Shown one piece after another: positions 1 through 11,778 of a stretch of DNA of 64,000 bases. The DNA is from Streptomyces hyderabadensis (GTDB lineage: Bacteria; Actinomycetota; Actinomycetes; Streptomycetales; Streptomycetaceae). The DNA is taken from the NCBI RefSeq assembly GCF_020404845.1, contig NZ_JAIOJZ010000007.1:124001-188000 (forward strand), in the 5' to 3' direction. A model generated the notes under the pieces. It did not search any database and had not been told where the DNA came from. It saw nothing but the letters and a program-made list of their open reading frames with translations. The first letter of the stretch is position 1. Every line of letters starts with the position of its first letter. A program made the position numbers and the translations under genes.

Positions 1-1264
1 ACGGACCACCAGGGCAGCCACTGGAGGCCGTCGCGCAGCGGGTTGAGGACCCAGCTGGTGAAGTGCGCGGCCCAGTCGGCGGTGCCGCCGACGACCGGGA
101 CGCCGGAGTAGAGGTGCGCGGTCATCCAGTCGACGGCCCGGTTGACGGGCTCGGCGATGTCCGCCTCCCATCCGTCGGGCCAGTCGAGGAAGCCGGCCAG
201 GCGTCCGGCGAGCGCCACGGCCGCGGCGACGACCAGGGCGTACAGCCAGGTCACCGGGGACCTCCCGGCCTCGCCGAGCCGCTCCCCCGCCGCGCCGGTC
301 ACCCGGTCCAGGACGACGGCGAGCAGCACGATCGGGATGCCGGCCGCGAGGGCCGCGCCGACGTCGACGGAGGCGAGTGCCTGGTAGACGCGGTCGCCGA
401 GGCCGCCGGCGCCGATGACGGAGGCGATGACGGCCATGGACAGCGCCATCATGATCGTCTGGTTGACGCCGAGGAGGAGTTCCTTGCGGGCCAGCGGGAT
501 ACGGGCGGTCAGCAGGCGCTGGCGGGCGGTGGTGCCGAGGGACTCGACGGCCTCCAGCACCTCCTTGTCCGCGCCGCGCAGGCCCAGCGAGGTGAGCCGG
601 GCCATCGGCGGGGCGGCGTAGACGACGGTGGCCAGGACGGCGGCGGGGACGCCGATGCCGAAGACCAGGACGACGGGGAGCAGGTAGGCGAAGGCGGGCA
701 GCACCTGCATGGTGTCGAGCACCGGACGCAGGACGCGGTCCATCCGGTCGGACAGGCCCGCGGCGAGGCCCAGCACGGCGCCGACGACGACGGAGGCGAG
801 GACGGCGACGACCATGAGCGCGAGCGTCTGCATGGTCGGCACCCACATGCCGAGCAGGCCGCAGGCCAGGAACGCGGCGGCGGTGCCCGCGGCCAGCTTC
901 ACGCCGGCCACCCGCCAGGCGACCAGGGCGCCGATCGCGGTGACCCCGGCCCAGCCGACGGCGAGGAGGGCGAGGTACACGGCGCGGACGGCGATGACGA
1001 CCGCGTTGCTGACGTGGCCGAAGAAGTAGAGGAACAGGGGGTGGCTGTCGCGGTTGTCGATGATCCAGTCGCTGGCCTTGCCGAGGGGTTCGGAGACGTC
1101 GACGGTGAGGGGGGTGGGCCAGGTGGTGCCGGGCCACTGGGTGACGGCTATGGGGATGAGGATCGCGGCCAGTGCCGCCAGGGTGAGGAGCTTGCGGGTC
1201 GCGGGGTGGGTGAGGATGCCCGGCGGGGCGGCTTTCTGCGACGTCGGTGCGGTGATCGTTGCCA

Positions 1265-1265
<1 letters not shown>
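1..1265 (-). CDS. Glycine betaine/proline-type ABC transporter permease (ProW-like), 3' end outside window
   Basis: Membrane permease for import of betaine, proline or a similar osmolyte. I translated the minus strand from the ATG at 1265-1263; about 421 codons are present and the frame is still open at base 1, so the gene is cut by the window edge. Visible features are an N-terminal hydrophilic stretch, several membrane segments, the ProW-like segment LPAFAYLLPVVLVFGIG, and the cytoplasmic coupling (EAA-type) loop beginning EAVESLGTTARQRL, which contacts the ATPase. After the first permease unit the protein starts again with a stretch (DIAEPVNRAVDWM, then a Trp-rich segment) that resembles its own N-terminal part (DVSEPLGKASDWI), so a second permease unit probably follows. 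The start overlaps the ATPase stop by four bases (ATGA), so the two are translationally coupled. The family call is firm; the exact substrate is inferred from the neighbouring choline-oxidation genes. Confidence 0.88.
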
Positions 1266-2508
<1,243 letters not shown>

Positions 2509-2512
<4 letters not shown>

Positions 2513-4041
2513 CGGGCGTCACCGCCGATCAGCTCGACGGCGCGCTCGCCGACCATGAGGACGCCGATCATCGGGTTGACCGCGGGCATGGTCGGGAAGA
2601 CGGAGGCGTCGGCGATGCGGATGCCCTCCAGGCCGCGGATGCGCAGCTCGGGGTCGACGACGGCCGTCTCGTCGGTGGCGGCGCCCATCTTGCAGGTGCC
2701 CGCCGGGTGGTAGACGGTGTGGGCGACCTTGCGGGCGTACTCGCTCAGCTCCTCGTCGCCGGTGACCTCCGGGCCGGGGCAGACCTCGCGCTTGAGCCAG
2801 CCCGCCAGCGGCTGGGACTTGGCGATCTCGCGGGCTATGCGGATGCCGTCGACGAGGGTGCGGCCGTCGTAGTCGTCCTCGTCGGTGAAGTAGCGGAAGT
2901 CCAGGGCGGGCTTCACGGACGGGTCGGCGCTGGTGAGGCGGAGGCGGCCGCGGGACTTCGGCTTGGGGATGTTCGGGGTCATGGAGACGCCGAACTCGGG
3001 GCGCTGGTAGCCGAGGCGCTCCGGGTTGTCCGTGAACGGGATCTGGTAGAAGTGGAACATCAGGTCGGGGCCCGCGTGTTCGGGGTCGCGGCGCACGAAC
3101 AGACCGGCGTCGGAGTCCATCGCGGAGTTGTCCGGGATGGGCCCGTTGGTCTCCCACACGATCACCGACTCGGGGTGGTCGAGCAGGTTCTCGCCGACGC
3201 CGGGCAGGTCGTGCGCCACGGGTATGCCGAGCGCTTCGAGGTCCTCGCGGGGGCCGATGCCCGAGTGCAGCAGCAGGCGCGGGGAGTCGACTGCGCCGGC
3301 GCACAGGACGACCTCGCCCCGGGCCTTGACGAGGATCTCCTCGCCGTCCTTGGTGCGCACGTGGACGCCCTCGGCGCGGGTGCCGTCCAGTTCGAGCCGG
3401 TACGCCCAGGTCTCCAGCATGAGCGTGAGGTTGGCGCGCTCGTCCATCACGGGGTGCAGGTACGCCACCGACGCCGAGGAGCGCTTGTTGTTCTCGGGGT
3501 GGTAGGCGAGGTCGAAGAAGCCGACGCCCTCGGTGAACGGCTTCTTGTTGAAGCCCTCGATCCGGGGGACCTCCAGGGTCTTCTGCGCGGAGTCGACGAA
3601 GTCGCGGGCAATGGCGTTCCGGTCCTTCTCGTCGACCGGGACGATGTTGTTCTTCAGCCGGGCGAAGTACGCCTCCATCTGGACCGCGCCCCAGCCCTTG
3701 GCACCCGCCGCCTCCCACTCGTCCCAGTCGGACGGCAGTGGCTTGAAGGCGATGAGGGTGTTGTGCGAGGAGCAGCCGCCGAGGACGCGGGCGCGGCTGT
3801 GCCGGATGTGCGAGTTGCCGCGCGGCTGCTCGGTGGTGGGGTAGTCGTAGTCCAGTTCGCCGCCGAGCAGGCCCATCCAGCGGCGCAGGGTCAGCACGTC
3901 CTCGCGGCCGACGTCGCTGGGGCCGCCCTCGATGACGGCGACGGTGACGTCCGGGTTCTCGGTGAGGCGGGAGGCGATCACCGAGCCCGCGGTGCCGCCG
4001 CCGATGACGACGTAGTCGTAGACCTGGGTGGTTTCGGACAT
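2509..4041 (-). CDS. Choline oxidase/dehydrogenase, GMC FAD-dependent family
   Basis: Oxidises choline to betaine aldehyde, and possibly on to glycine betaine, using FAD. The 510-residue protein starts [20 protein letters not shown], the Rossmann dinucleotide-binding motif of GMC oxidoreductases. It has a GMC signature-like segment ([15 protein letters not shown], about residues 83-97) and the C-terminal active-site region with [10 protein letters not shown] and [13 protein letters not shown]. In choline oxidase the conserved His and Asn in this last region act in alcohol oxidation. The length is close to bacterial choline oxidases (about 545 residues) and BetA dehydrogenases (about 550). Adjacency to a betaine aldehyde dehydrogenase and a ProV/ProW transporter supports choline as substrate. 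Whether oxygen (oxidase) or a respiratory carrier (dehydrogenase) is the acceptor cannot be read from sequence. Start ATG 4041; the stop overlaps the proV start. Confidence 0.87.
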
Positions 4042-4116
4042 GGGGGTACTCCAGAGGGGGGTGGGGACGAGGTGCGACGGGAGTGAACGGGAACCGCTGC
4101 GGGTGCGGCAGGAGGG

Positions 4117-5646
4117 TCAGCCGGCGAACCAGCGGACGGGCTTCGGCGCGAGGTTCTGGTAGACGTGCTTGCTCTCGCGGTACTCGGCCAGGCCGGCGGG
4201 CCCGAGTTCGCGGCCGACGCCGCTCTTGCCGAAGCCGCCCCACTCCGCCTGCGGCAGGTAGGGGTGGAAGTCGTTGATCCAGACGGTGCCGTGCCGCAGC
4301 CGGCCCGCGACCCGGCGGGCCCGTCCCGCGTCGGCGGTCCAGACGGCACCGGCCAGACCGTACTCGGTGTCGTTGGCGAGGGCTACGGCCTCGTCCTCGG
4401 TCCGGAAGGTCTCGACGGTGAGGACCGGCCCGAAGACCTCCTCCCGCACCACCCGCATCTCGCGGTGGCAGTGGTCGAGGACGGTCGGCTCGTAGAAGTA
4501 GCCGCTCTCGGGCCGCTGGGGCGACGGCTCGGGGCGCTTGCCGCCGCAGCGCAGTTCGGCGCCCTCGGCGAGGGCGGAGGCGACGTAGTCCTCGGTCTTG
4601 GCGCGCTGCTGCGCGGAGACGAGGGGGCCGCACTCGACGCCGTCCTCGGTGCCGCGGCCGAGACGGATCTTGCGGGCGCGGCGGGCGAGTTCGGCGACGA
4701 AGCGCTCGCGGACCGACTCCTCGACGATGAGGCGGCCGCCCGCGGAGCAGACCTGGCCGCTGTGGATGAAGGCGGCGTTGAGGGCCTGGTCGACGGCGGT
4801 GTCGAAGCCCTCCTCGGTCTCGCAGGCGTCGGCGAAGACGACGTTGGGGTTCTTGCCGCCGAGTTCGAGGGCGACCTTCTTGACGGTGGCGGCGGCGGCC
4901 TGGGCGACCTTGGTGCCGCTGGTCAGGCCGCCGGTGAAGGAGACCAGGTCGACGTCGGGGTGCTCGGCGAGCCGGGCGCCGACGGTGTGTCCCGGGCCGG
5001 TGACGATGTTCGCGACACCGGCGGGGAGTCCGGCCTCGACGAGCAGGTCGATCAGGGCGATCGTGGTGAGCGGGGTGATTTCGCTGGGCTTGATCACGAA
5101 GGTGTTGCCGGCGGCGAGCGCCGGGGCGATCTTCCAACTGGCCTGCAGGAGCGGGTAGTTCCAGGGCGTGATCATCGCGCAGACGCCGACCGGTTCGTGC
5201 ACGACGACGCTGTGGACGTCGGCCGAGCCCGCGTCGACGACCCGGCCGGGGGCCTCGCCGGCGACCAGGTCCGCGAAGTACCGGAAGGCGTCGGCCACGC
5301 AGTCGATGTCGACGCGGCCCTCCTCGACGGTCTTGCCCGCGTCACGGCTCTCCAGCAGGCCGAGTTCCTCGCGGTCGCGCACGAGGAGTCCGGCGACCCG
5401 GCGCAGCAGGGCGGCGCGTTCGGCGACCGGGGTGTGCGGCCACTCGCCCGTGTCGAAGGCCCGCCGGGCGGCGGCCACCGCGAGGTCGGTGTCCTTCTCG
5501 TCGCCCTCCGCGACCACGGTGAACGGCAGGGCGTCCGCGGGATCGAGGATCTCGCGGGTGGCGCCGGAGGACGCCGCGAGCCACTCGCCGCCCGCGTGGA
5601 TGGTCCGGTGGGCCCGCTCGGTCCGGGTTTCCGTTCTGTTCGCCAT
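4117..5646 (-). CDS. betB: Betaine aldehyde dehydrogenase
   Basis: NAD(P)-dependent oxidation of betaine aldehyde to glycine betaine, the second step of osmoprotectant synthesis from choline. The 509 residues show the full ALDH pattern: substrate/cofactor region TPWNYPLLQASWKIAPAL, cofactor-binding motif FTGGLTSGTKV, catalytic Glu in LELGGKNPN, nucleophile Cys in HSGQVCSAG, and the C-terminal EVFGPVLTV and WINDFHPYLPQAEWGGFGKS motifs typical of BADH-like enzymes. It is first in the leftward operon (BADH, GMC oxidase, ATPase, permease), 75 bases ahead of the GMC gene, and its promoter faces the MarR-GNAT gene. Specificity within the ALDH superfamily is assigned from the neighbours. Start ATG 5646 has a GGAAGG about 13 bases upstream, rather distant. 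Confidence 0.9.
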   Translation of the reverse strand: MANRTETRTERAHRTIHAGGEWLAASSGATREILDPADALPFTVVAEGDEKDTDLAVAAARRAFDTGEWPHTPVAERAALLRRVAGLLVRDREELGLLESRDAGKTVEEGRVDIDCVADAFRYFADLVAGEAPGRVVDAGSADVHSVVVHEPVGVCAMITPWNYPLLQASWKIAPALAAGNTFVIKPSEITPLTTIALIDLLVEAGLPAGVANIVTGPGHTVGARLAEHPDVDLVSFTGGLTSGTKVAQAAAATVKKVALELGGKNPNVVFADACETEEGFDTAVDQALNAAFIHSGQVCSAGGRLIVEESVRERFVAELARRARKIRLGRGTEDGVECGPLVSAQQRAKTEDYVASALAEGAELRCGGKRPEPSPQRPESGYFYEPTVLDHCHREMRVVREEVFGPVLTVETFRTEDEAVALANDTEYGLAGAVWTADAGRARRVAGRLRHGTVWINDFHPYLPQAEWGGFGKSGVGRELGPAGLAEYRESKHVYQNLAPKPVRWFAG

Positions 5647-5811
5647 GCTGGGATGTGCCTTCCGTTCCTGGTCAACGCCCCTGCGTCACACGCATGTCAC
5701 TCTCGGGGACCGTGAGCCCCTGCCCCACTGCCCCGTATGCATGCCGATTCGGTCATCGAAAGTGCGGCGCATCACTGAGGAAGGGTGCGAAAGGGGTGAA
5801 GCGGAGTTTCT

Positions 5812-5825
5812 TTGACCCAAGTCAA
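5812..5825. promoter_or_regulatory. Palindromic operator candidate between the betaine operon and the MarR-GNAT gene
   Basis: TTGACCCAAGTCAA is a perfect 5-4-5 inverted repeat lying 17 bases before the MarR-type regulator start and within the divergent intergenic region. Short palindromes of this kind are typical MarR sites, so autoregulation and control of the betaine operon are plausible. Its left half could also act as a -35 (TTGACC) 17 bases from TAGGAG at 5835-5840. That would make the regulator mRNA almost leaderless. Confidence 0.5.
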
Positions 5826-5841
5826 GCAATAACCTAGGAGT

Positions 5842-6738
5842 ATGGAGTCGGTATCGGAAGACGTCGCGGCTCTGCGGAGCTTCAACCGCTACTTCACGCG
5901 CCGCATCGGCGCCCTGGACGAGCGCTATCTCGGCCAGGACCGGCCGCTCGGCGAGGCCCGGCTGCTCTTCGAGATCGCCGGGAGCCGCTCCGGAGTGCCG
6001 CTGCGGGACCTGCGCACCCGCCTGGGCCTGGACGCCGGATACCTGAGCCGGATGGTGAAGGCCCTGGAGGCGCAGGGCATGGTCCGGCTGGGCACGCACC
6101 CGGACGACAGCCGGATGCGCACGGTCGAGGTCACCGACGCCGGACGCGCCGAGGTCGCGGAGCAGAACCGCCGGGCCGACGCGCTGGTCTCCGGGCTGCT
6201 GCGGGGGCTGGCCCCGGACCAGCGCCGGAGCCTGTCCGACGCCGTGGCCACCGCCCGGCGCCTGCTGCGGCTGGCCGCCCTCACGGTCGTACCGGTCGAC
6301 GCCCGCACCCCGGACGCCCGCGCCTGCCTGGACGCCTACGCCGCCGACCTGGACGCGCGCTTCCCCGAGGGCTTCGACCCGGCCGACCTCGTGGGACCCG
6401 AGGAGGTGTCGGGGGACGCCGGGGTGTTCCTCGTGGCGTACGAGGAGGGGCGGCCGGTGGGCTGCGGTGCGCTGCGGCGTACGGAGCCCGGGGTCGGCGA
6501 GGTGAAGCACGTGTGGGTGCACGCCGACGCCCGGCGGCTGGGGCTGGCCCGGCGGCTGCTCGCCGCGCTGGAGGCCGAGGCCGTCGACCGGGGCCTGACC
6601 GTCGTACGGCTCGACACGCACCCCGCGCTCACCGAGGCGCGGGCGATGTACGAACGGGCCGGTTACACCGAGATCCCGGCGTACTCCGACCACGTGTACG
6701 CCGGGCACTGGTTCGAGAAGCGGCTGCCCCGGGGCTGA
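5842..6738 (+). CDS. MarR-type regulator fused to a GNAT acetyltransferase domain
   Basis: Two-domain protein of 298 residues. Residues ~1-140 form a MarR winged helix (recognition region LRTRLGLDAGYLSRMVKALEAQGMV, with the wing at DDSRMRTVEVTDAGR). Residues ~145-298 are a GNAT N-acetyltransferase with the acetyl-CoA loop region VWVHADARRLGLARRLL and the C-terminal ARAMYERAGYTEI. Such fusions are common in Actinobacteria; the acetylated substrate is unknown. It is divergent from the betaine operon, with a palindrome in between, so it probably responds to a ligand of that pathway and represses it; that is inference. AGGAG ends only one base before the ATG, so it is not a normally spaced ribosome site; translation may be leaderless. 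Confidence 0.88.
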   Translation: MESVSEDVAALRSFNRYFTRRIGALDERYLGQDRPLGEARLLFEIAGSRSGVPLRDLRTRLGLDAGYLSRMVKALEAQGMVRLGTHPDDSRMRTVEVTDAGRAEVAEQNRRADALVSGLLRGLAPDQRRSLSDAVATARRLLRLAALTVVPVDARTPDARACLDAYAADLDARFPEGFDPADLVGPEEVSGDAGVFLVAYEEGRPVGCGALRRTEPGVGEVKHVWVHADARRLGLARRLLAALEAEAVDRGLTVVRLDTHPALTEARAMYERAGYTEIPAYSDHVYAGHWFEKRLPRG

Positions 6739-6772
6739 CACCGGCACGGCAGCCCCGGGAGCCCGGCAACGG

Positions 6773-6815
6773 GCACGGGCCCCGTCCCCGCCGGAGCGGG
6801 GAACGGGGCCCGTGC
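6773..6815. terminator. Bidirectional terminator hairpin between MarR-GNAT and mdh
   Basis: Nearly perfect 19-bp stem (left arm GCACGGGCCCCGTCCCCGC) with a tiny loop and one bulged A, between two convergent genes. It has no U-tract, which is usual for Streptomyces terminators. Confidence 0.8.
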
Positions 6816-6832
6816 GGGCGTCGCGGGCGGGC

Positions 6833-8175
<1,343 letters not shown>

Positions 8176-9636
8176 CTACTTGGTGCAGCCCTGCTGCCCC
8201 GAGGCCAGCGTCGCGCACGCGGTGGCGTCGGCCGCGGAGTCCACCGCGACCATCATGGTGTACGCGACGGTGGCACCGGCGTTGCCGACCGTCGCCCGCT
8301 GCTCGTTCGCGCCGCCGGCCTTCACCTGGACCTCGTCGCCCTGCGCGGCCTGGGAGACGCGGGCCCACGCGGCGCCGCAGACCTCGCTGTACCGGACCTC
8401 GACGGCGGCCGTGCCGACGACGGCGGTCGCGCCGGTGGTCACCAGGTCGCCGCCGCAGCCCATGACCTCCGGGTCCTTGCCGGTGCAGGCGTCGCCGCTG
8501 CACTTCACACCCGGCGGCAGCTTCGGCTTGCTGCTCACGGTGGGCGACGGGGAGGGTTTGGTGCCCTCGTTCTCCTTGTCCCCGCCGCCGTTCAGGAGGA
8601 AGAAGGCGCCCGCGATCACGACGAGGAGGCCGACGACGCCCGCGACGAGGGTGGTCATCCGCTTGTTCCCGCCGCGCGGGGACCGGGAGCCGGCCGAACG
8701 GGGCCCGGACGGCGGACGGGAACCGCCGTGCGGGGGCTCGCCGTACGAGCCCGACTCGCCGTACGTGCCCGACTCGCCGTACGTACCCGACTCGCCGTGC
8801 GTGCCTGGCCTGCCGCCGTACGTCCCGGACCCGTTGTATGTGCCGGACCCGCCGTACGTGCCGGACGGGCCGTACGCGTCCGAGGGGCCTGCGCCGGGGC
8901 GGCGGCCGGGGCCGTTCGGCGCGGCGGGTGCGGCCTGCCGCGCCGCCTCCCCGGTGCCGGTCCGGGGTCCGGAGCGGGACGTGCGGTCGCCGCTCGGCGC
9001 GGGGCCCCGGTATCCGGCCAGGCCCCAGGAGTTGCCTTCGGTCGCTCCGCCGGAGGAGGGCGCGGGGGTGGTGGCCGGTCCGCCGCCGTCCCGGGGCGTG
9101 CCGAGCGCCGAGTCGGGGCTGTCGGCGGCCGTCGGCTGGGCCGGGACCGTCGGCGGCAGCGTGGGCGACACGCCCGCCGGTCCCGCGACCCCCGCGGCGG
9201 CACCGCCGCCGTGCCGGCCGCCCCGGCTCCCCTTGCCGTTCCTGCCGCCGTTGCCGGACTTGGGCCCGGAGCCGCCCGACGTGGCCGCGGGCGTGCCCAG
9301 TTCGCCGAGCGCGGCGCGGGCCTGGGAGATCCGGATGGCCTCCATGGTCATGTCGTGGCGCATCTCCGAGCGGCTCCAGGCGCGCTCGGCCAGCTCCCAC
9401 ATGGTGGTCAGGTGGATCGGGTTGGTCCTCGTCACCTCGGCCAGGGCCACGATGGCGCCCTTGGGCGCCAGCAGCCGGCCGTTCAGATAGCGCTCCCAGG
9501 ACGTCTTGCTGTAGCCCGTGGCGTCGGCCACCGACGCGACGCTCAGCTCGCTGCGGTCCACGAGCCGGCGCAGCTGACTGGTGAACTCTCTGATCTGCGG
9601 ATCGAGTTCATCCGGCAAGGCCTTCCAACGAGGCAC
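8176..9636 (-). CDS. XRE-type helix-turn-helix membrane protein with extracellular DUF2690 domain
   Basis: Predicted one-pass membrane protein of 486 residues with a DNA-binding-like cytoplasmic end. Residues ~5-75 form an HTH (RSELSVASVADATGYSKTSWERYLNGR). A long Gly/Ser/Pro/Thr-rich linker follows, holding Tyr-Gly repeats of the type SGTYGE. A membrane segment (TTLVAGVVGLLVVIAGAFFL) leads to a C-terminal outer domain with VKCSGDACTGKDPEVMGCGGD, the Cys pattern of DUF2690. The GTG at 9636 is chosen because GAGGGGGAAG lies just upstream and the HTH begins here; the longer open frame to 9909 is repetitive. The combination suggests an HTH protein tied to the membrane, like RodZ-type or anti-sigma-like factors; the function is not known. 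Confidence 0.82.
   Translation of the reverse strand: MPRWKALPDELDPQIREFTSQLRRLVDRSELSVASVADATGYSKTSWERYLNGRLLAPKGAIVALAEVTRTNPIHLTTMWELAERAWSRSEMRHDMTMEAIRISQARAALGELGTPAATSGGSGPKSGNGGRNGKGSRGGRHGGGAAAGVAGPAGVSPTLPPTVPAQPTAADSPDSALGTPRDGGGPATTPAPSSGGATEGNSWGLAGYRGPAPSGDRTSRSGPRTGTGEAARQAAPAAPNGPGRRPGAGPSDAYGPSGTYGGSGTYNGSGTYGGRPGTHGESGTYGESGTYGESGSYGEPPHGGSRPPSGPRSAGSRSPRGGNKRMTTLVAGVVGLLVVIAGAFFLLNGGGDKENEGTKPSPSPTVSSKPKLPPGVKCSGDACTGKDPEVMGCGGDLVTTGATAVVGTAAVEVRYSEVCGAAWARVSQAAQGDEVQVKAGGANEQRATVGNAGATVAYTMMVAVDSAADATACATLASGQQGCTK
8737..8890. repeat. Degenerate 18-base tandem repeat encoding Gly-Thr-Tyr-Gly units
   Basis: The repeated element CCGTACGTGCCCGACTCG and variants occur about eight times within the linker of the XRE/DUF2690 gene. 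Read on the minus strand they give GTYGES/GTYGGS units. It is a coding minisatellite, not a CRISPR array: there are no spacers. Confidence 0.75.
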
Positions 9637-9972
9637 TGCTTCCCCCTCTTCCCCCGGTGACGTGCTGGTCGATCCCCCGCTGGTCCCCGCGCGCGGCGTC
9701 CCCCCGCGCGGTACCTGGTTCTGGCTACCCACAGGGATGCGCCCGGTCAGGATCCCAGTTCCCGGGGTGGGGGCGCACAGGAGCACAGAGGCCGCGAACG
9801 TGCACCGTCGCACGCCCACCGACCCGCGGTCCAGTGTCCCATCGGGGTTCGTGCGACCGGAACGGAACCCCCGGGAACGACTCGCGTAGCGGAGTAGCGG
9901 AACGGTCACTTCCGTGCCACAGCGCCCTGACAGGCGTTGAACTGGGCGTTCGCCGTGCAGGAGGGTTGGTGT
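9637..9972. other. Intergenic region upstream of the XRE/DUF2690 gene
   Basis: About 335 bases without a convincing gene. Frames that cross it are extensions of the XRE gene or GC-skew artefacts. It should hold the leftward promoter for the XRE gene. Confidence 0.35.
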
Positions 9973-10015
9973 CGACGGCGGCCCGTCCTTCCACGGGGGT
10001 GAGGACGGGCCGTCG
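9973..10015. terminator. Terminator hairpin after the DUF3017 gene
   Basis: Arms GGCCCGTCCT and AGGACGGGCC (extended by CGAC/GTCG with one bulge) separated by about 12 bases, 12 bases past the DUF3017 stop. Confidence 0.7.
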
Positions 10016-10026
10016 TACCCGCCGCG

Positions 10027-10593
10027 CTAGCTGACCGTGAAGTGCAGCGTGTCCTTCAGGAACGGGATCTCCAGCACCGGGTTCGGCTGGGCCATCAGCG
10101 CCAGCAGGGCGATGGACAGCCCGAAGACGCCGTAGGTCACGATGTCCGTGAAGCGCGAGCGCACGGCGAGCATGCCGACGCGGGGCATCGTCCAGCGGAG
10201 CACGGCACCGAGCAGCAACGCGGCGCCGACGAGGAACAGCCCCCAGCGGAACACGTCCAGCGCGGTGAGCAGCAGGCCGAGCCCGACCAGCAGCACCACC
10301 GTGAGCACCGGCCACTGCCGGGCGGGCGCCGGGGCGTCGCCGGCCGCGGCCCGGCCGCCGCCCTCGGGACGGGCGGTGTCGCGGGTGAAGAGCGGGAACC
10401 GGCGCGTGGTGCGGCGCGGCCGCCCCTTGGCGTCGGGTGCGCTGACGGGGTCGCGGACGGTGAGGCCGTCCGGATCGCCGGAGTCCTGCGACGCGTGTGA
10501 CGTCTGTGACGCCGTTCGGGACGCCTCCGGGGCCGGGGCCTCCTCGGTCCGCGCGTCGCCCGGACGCCCGGCGCCCGTGTCCTCAGCCGGCAC
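10027..10593 (-). CDS. DUF3017 small membrane protein
   Basis: Predicted protein of 188 residues. The first ~100 residues are acidic/Pro/Ala-rich and disordered. Three membrane segments follow: [37 protein letters not shown], and [19 protein letters not shown]. The topology and position directly behind folD are those of the actinobacterial DUF3017 family; no function is known. Its start lies inside the end of folD (11-base overlap), so it is translated from the folD message. The C-terminal ~90 residues carry the conserved part; the N-terminal extension is variable in this family. Confidence 0.82.
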   Translation of the reverse strand: MPAEDTGAGRPGDARTEEAPAPEASRTASQTSHASQDSGDPDGLTVRDPVSAPDAKGRPRRTTRRFPLFTRDTARPEGGGRAAAGDAPAPARQWPVLTVVLLVGLGLLLTALDVFRWGLFLVGAALLLGAVLRWTMPRVGMLAVRSRFTDIVTYGVFGLSIALLALMAQPNPVLEIPFLKDTLHFTVS

Positions 10594-11437
10594 TGCGCTC
10601 CGCCGCCTCCACCACGTTGACGAGCAGCTGGGCCCGGGTCATGGGGCCGACGCCGCCCGGGTTCGGGGAGATCCAGGCGGCCACCTCGGCCACGCCGGGG
10701 TGCACGTCGCCCATGATCTTGCCCTCGGCGTTGCGGGAGACGCCGACGTCGAGGACGGCCGCGCCCGGCTTGACGTCCTCGGGGCGGACCAGGTGCGGCG
10801 AACCGGCCGCGGCGATGACGATGTCCGCGCGCCTGAGGTGGGCGGCCAGGTCCCGGGTGCCGGTGTGGCACTGGGTCACGGTGGCGTTCTCGCTGCGCCG
10901 GGTGAGCAGCAGCGGCATCGGGCGGCCGATGGTGACACCGCGGCCGACGACCACGACCTCGGCGCCCTTGATCTCGACGCCGTAGCGGCGCAGGAGGGTC
11001 AGGATGCCGTTGGGGGTGCAGGGCAGCGGCGCCGGCTCGTTGAGGACGAGGCGGCCCAGGTTCATCGGGTGCAGGCCGTCCGCGTCCTTGTCCGGGTCCA
11101 TCAGTTCGAGGATGCGGTTCTCGTCGATGCCCCGGGGCAGCGGCAGCTGGACGATGTAGCCGGTGCAGGCCGGGTCCTCGTTCAGCTCGCGGACGACCGC
11201 CTCGATCTCCTCCTGGGTGGCCGTGGCCGGCAGTTCGCGCTGGATGGAAGCGATGCCGACCTGGGCGCAGTCGCGGTGCTTGCCCGCGACGTACTTCTGG
11301 CTGCCGGGATCGTCGCCGACCAGGACGGTGCCGAGACCGGGTGTGACACCCCTCTCCTTCAGCGCCGCCACGCGGGCGGTCAGTTCGGACTTGATCGCGG
11401 CTGCGGTGGCCTTGCCATCGAGAATCTGGGCGGTCAT
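10583..11437 (-). CDS. folD: Methylenetetrahydrofolate dehydrogenase/methenyltetrahydrofolate cyclohydrolase
   Basis: Bifunctional enzyme interconverting methylene-, methenyl- and 10-formyl-tetrahydrofolate, supplying one-carbon units to purine synthesis (used by PurN and PurH encoded nearby). The 284-residue product has the family signatures: catalytic Lys in [13 protein letters not shown] (the YxxxK motif), [40 protein letters not shown] and [15 protein letters not shown]. Start ATG 11437 has GAGGATGGGGG just upstream; the open frame runs on to 11656 but that extension is not conserved-looking. It forms a two-gene unit with the DUF3017 gene. Confidence 0.97.
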   Translation of the reverse strand: MTAQILDGKATAAAIKSELTARVAALKERGVTPGLGTVLVGDDPGSQKYVAGKHRDCAQVGIASIQRELPATATQEEIEAVVRELNEDPACTGYIVQLPLPRGIDENRILELMDPDKDADGLHPMNLGRLVLNEPAPLPCTPNGILTLLRRYGVEIKGAEVVVVGRGVTIGRPMPLLLTRRSENATVTQCHTGTRDLAAHLRRADIVIAAAGSPHLVRPEDVKPGAAVLDVGVSRNAEGKIMGDVHPGVAEVAAWISPNPGGVGPMTRAQLLVNVVEAAERSAG

Positions 11438-11778
11438 GCCCCCATCCTCGCGGATGACCGGCCCCCGGTTCCAATCAGGTCGGCATGCGGGCACCGCACG
11501 GCTCGGCCCGCGGGCGCCGCGCGGGCCGGTGTGCGGGTGCCGGGCGGGAATCTTCGGGACGCCACGGGACAGGTCCCGCCCTATCCGCTCATGATCGATG
11601 TTGTTGCACTTGCACAACGCCTTGCGAACGGGCTGGACAAGTAAGAGTTCGGTCAAGAACGATTGGGCTGCACAGTGCCGCGGGGCCGTACCGGGGGGAC
11701 GAACCGCTCAAGAAGAATCTCCTCCGCATCGAGCCGCGCGTCGTCCCCGCACTTGACAGCGACGGAGGAAGACCCGCC
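11438..11778. other. Divergent intergenic region folD / small membrane protein
   Basis: About 340 bases. It contains a lower-GC stretch at 11590-11680 with a direct repeat TTGCACTTGCAC followed by CTTGCGAAC, the likely promoter/operator area for one or both genes. No coding frame is convincing. Confidence 0.4.

Noticed and set aside
2519..5137. Very long open frame on the minus strand (872 codons), overlapping the GMC oxidase and BADH genes
   Set aside because: It is Arg/Pro/Gly-rich in a shifted frame of two clearly real enzymes; the motifs belong to the other frame.
8737..8890. Possible CRISPR or operator array
   Set aside because: In-frame coding repeats (Gly-Thr-Tyr-Gly), no spacers.
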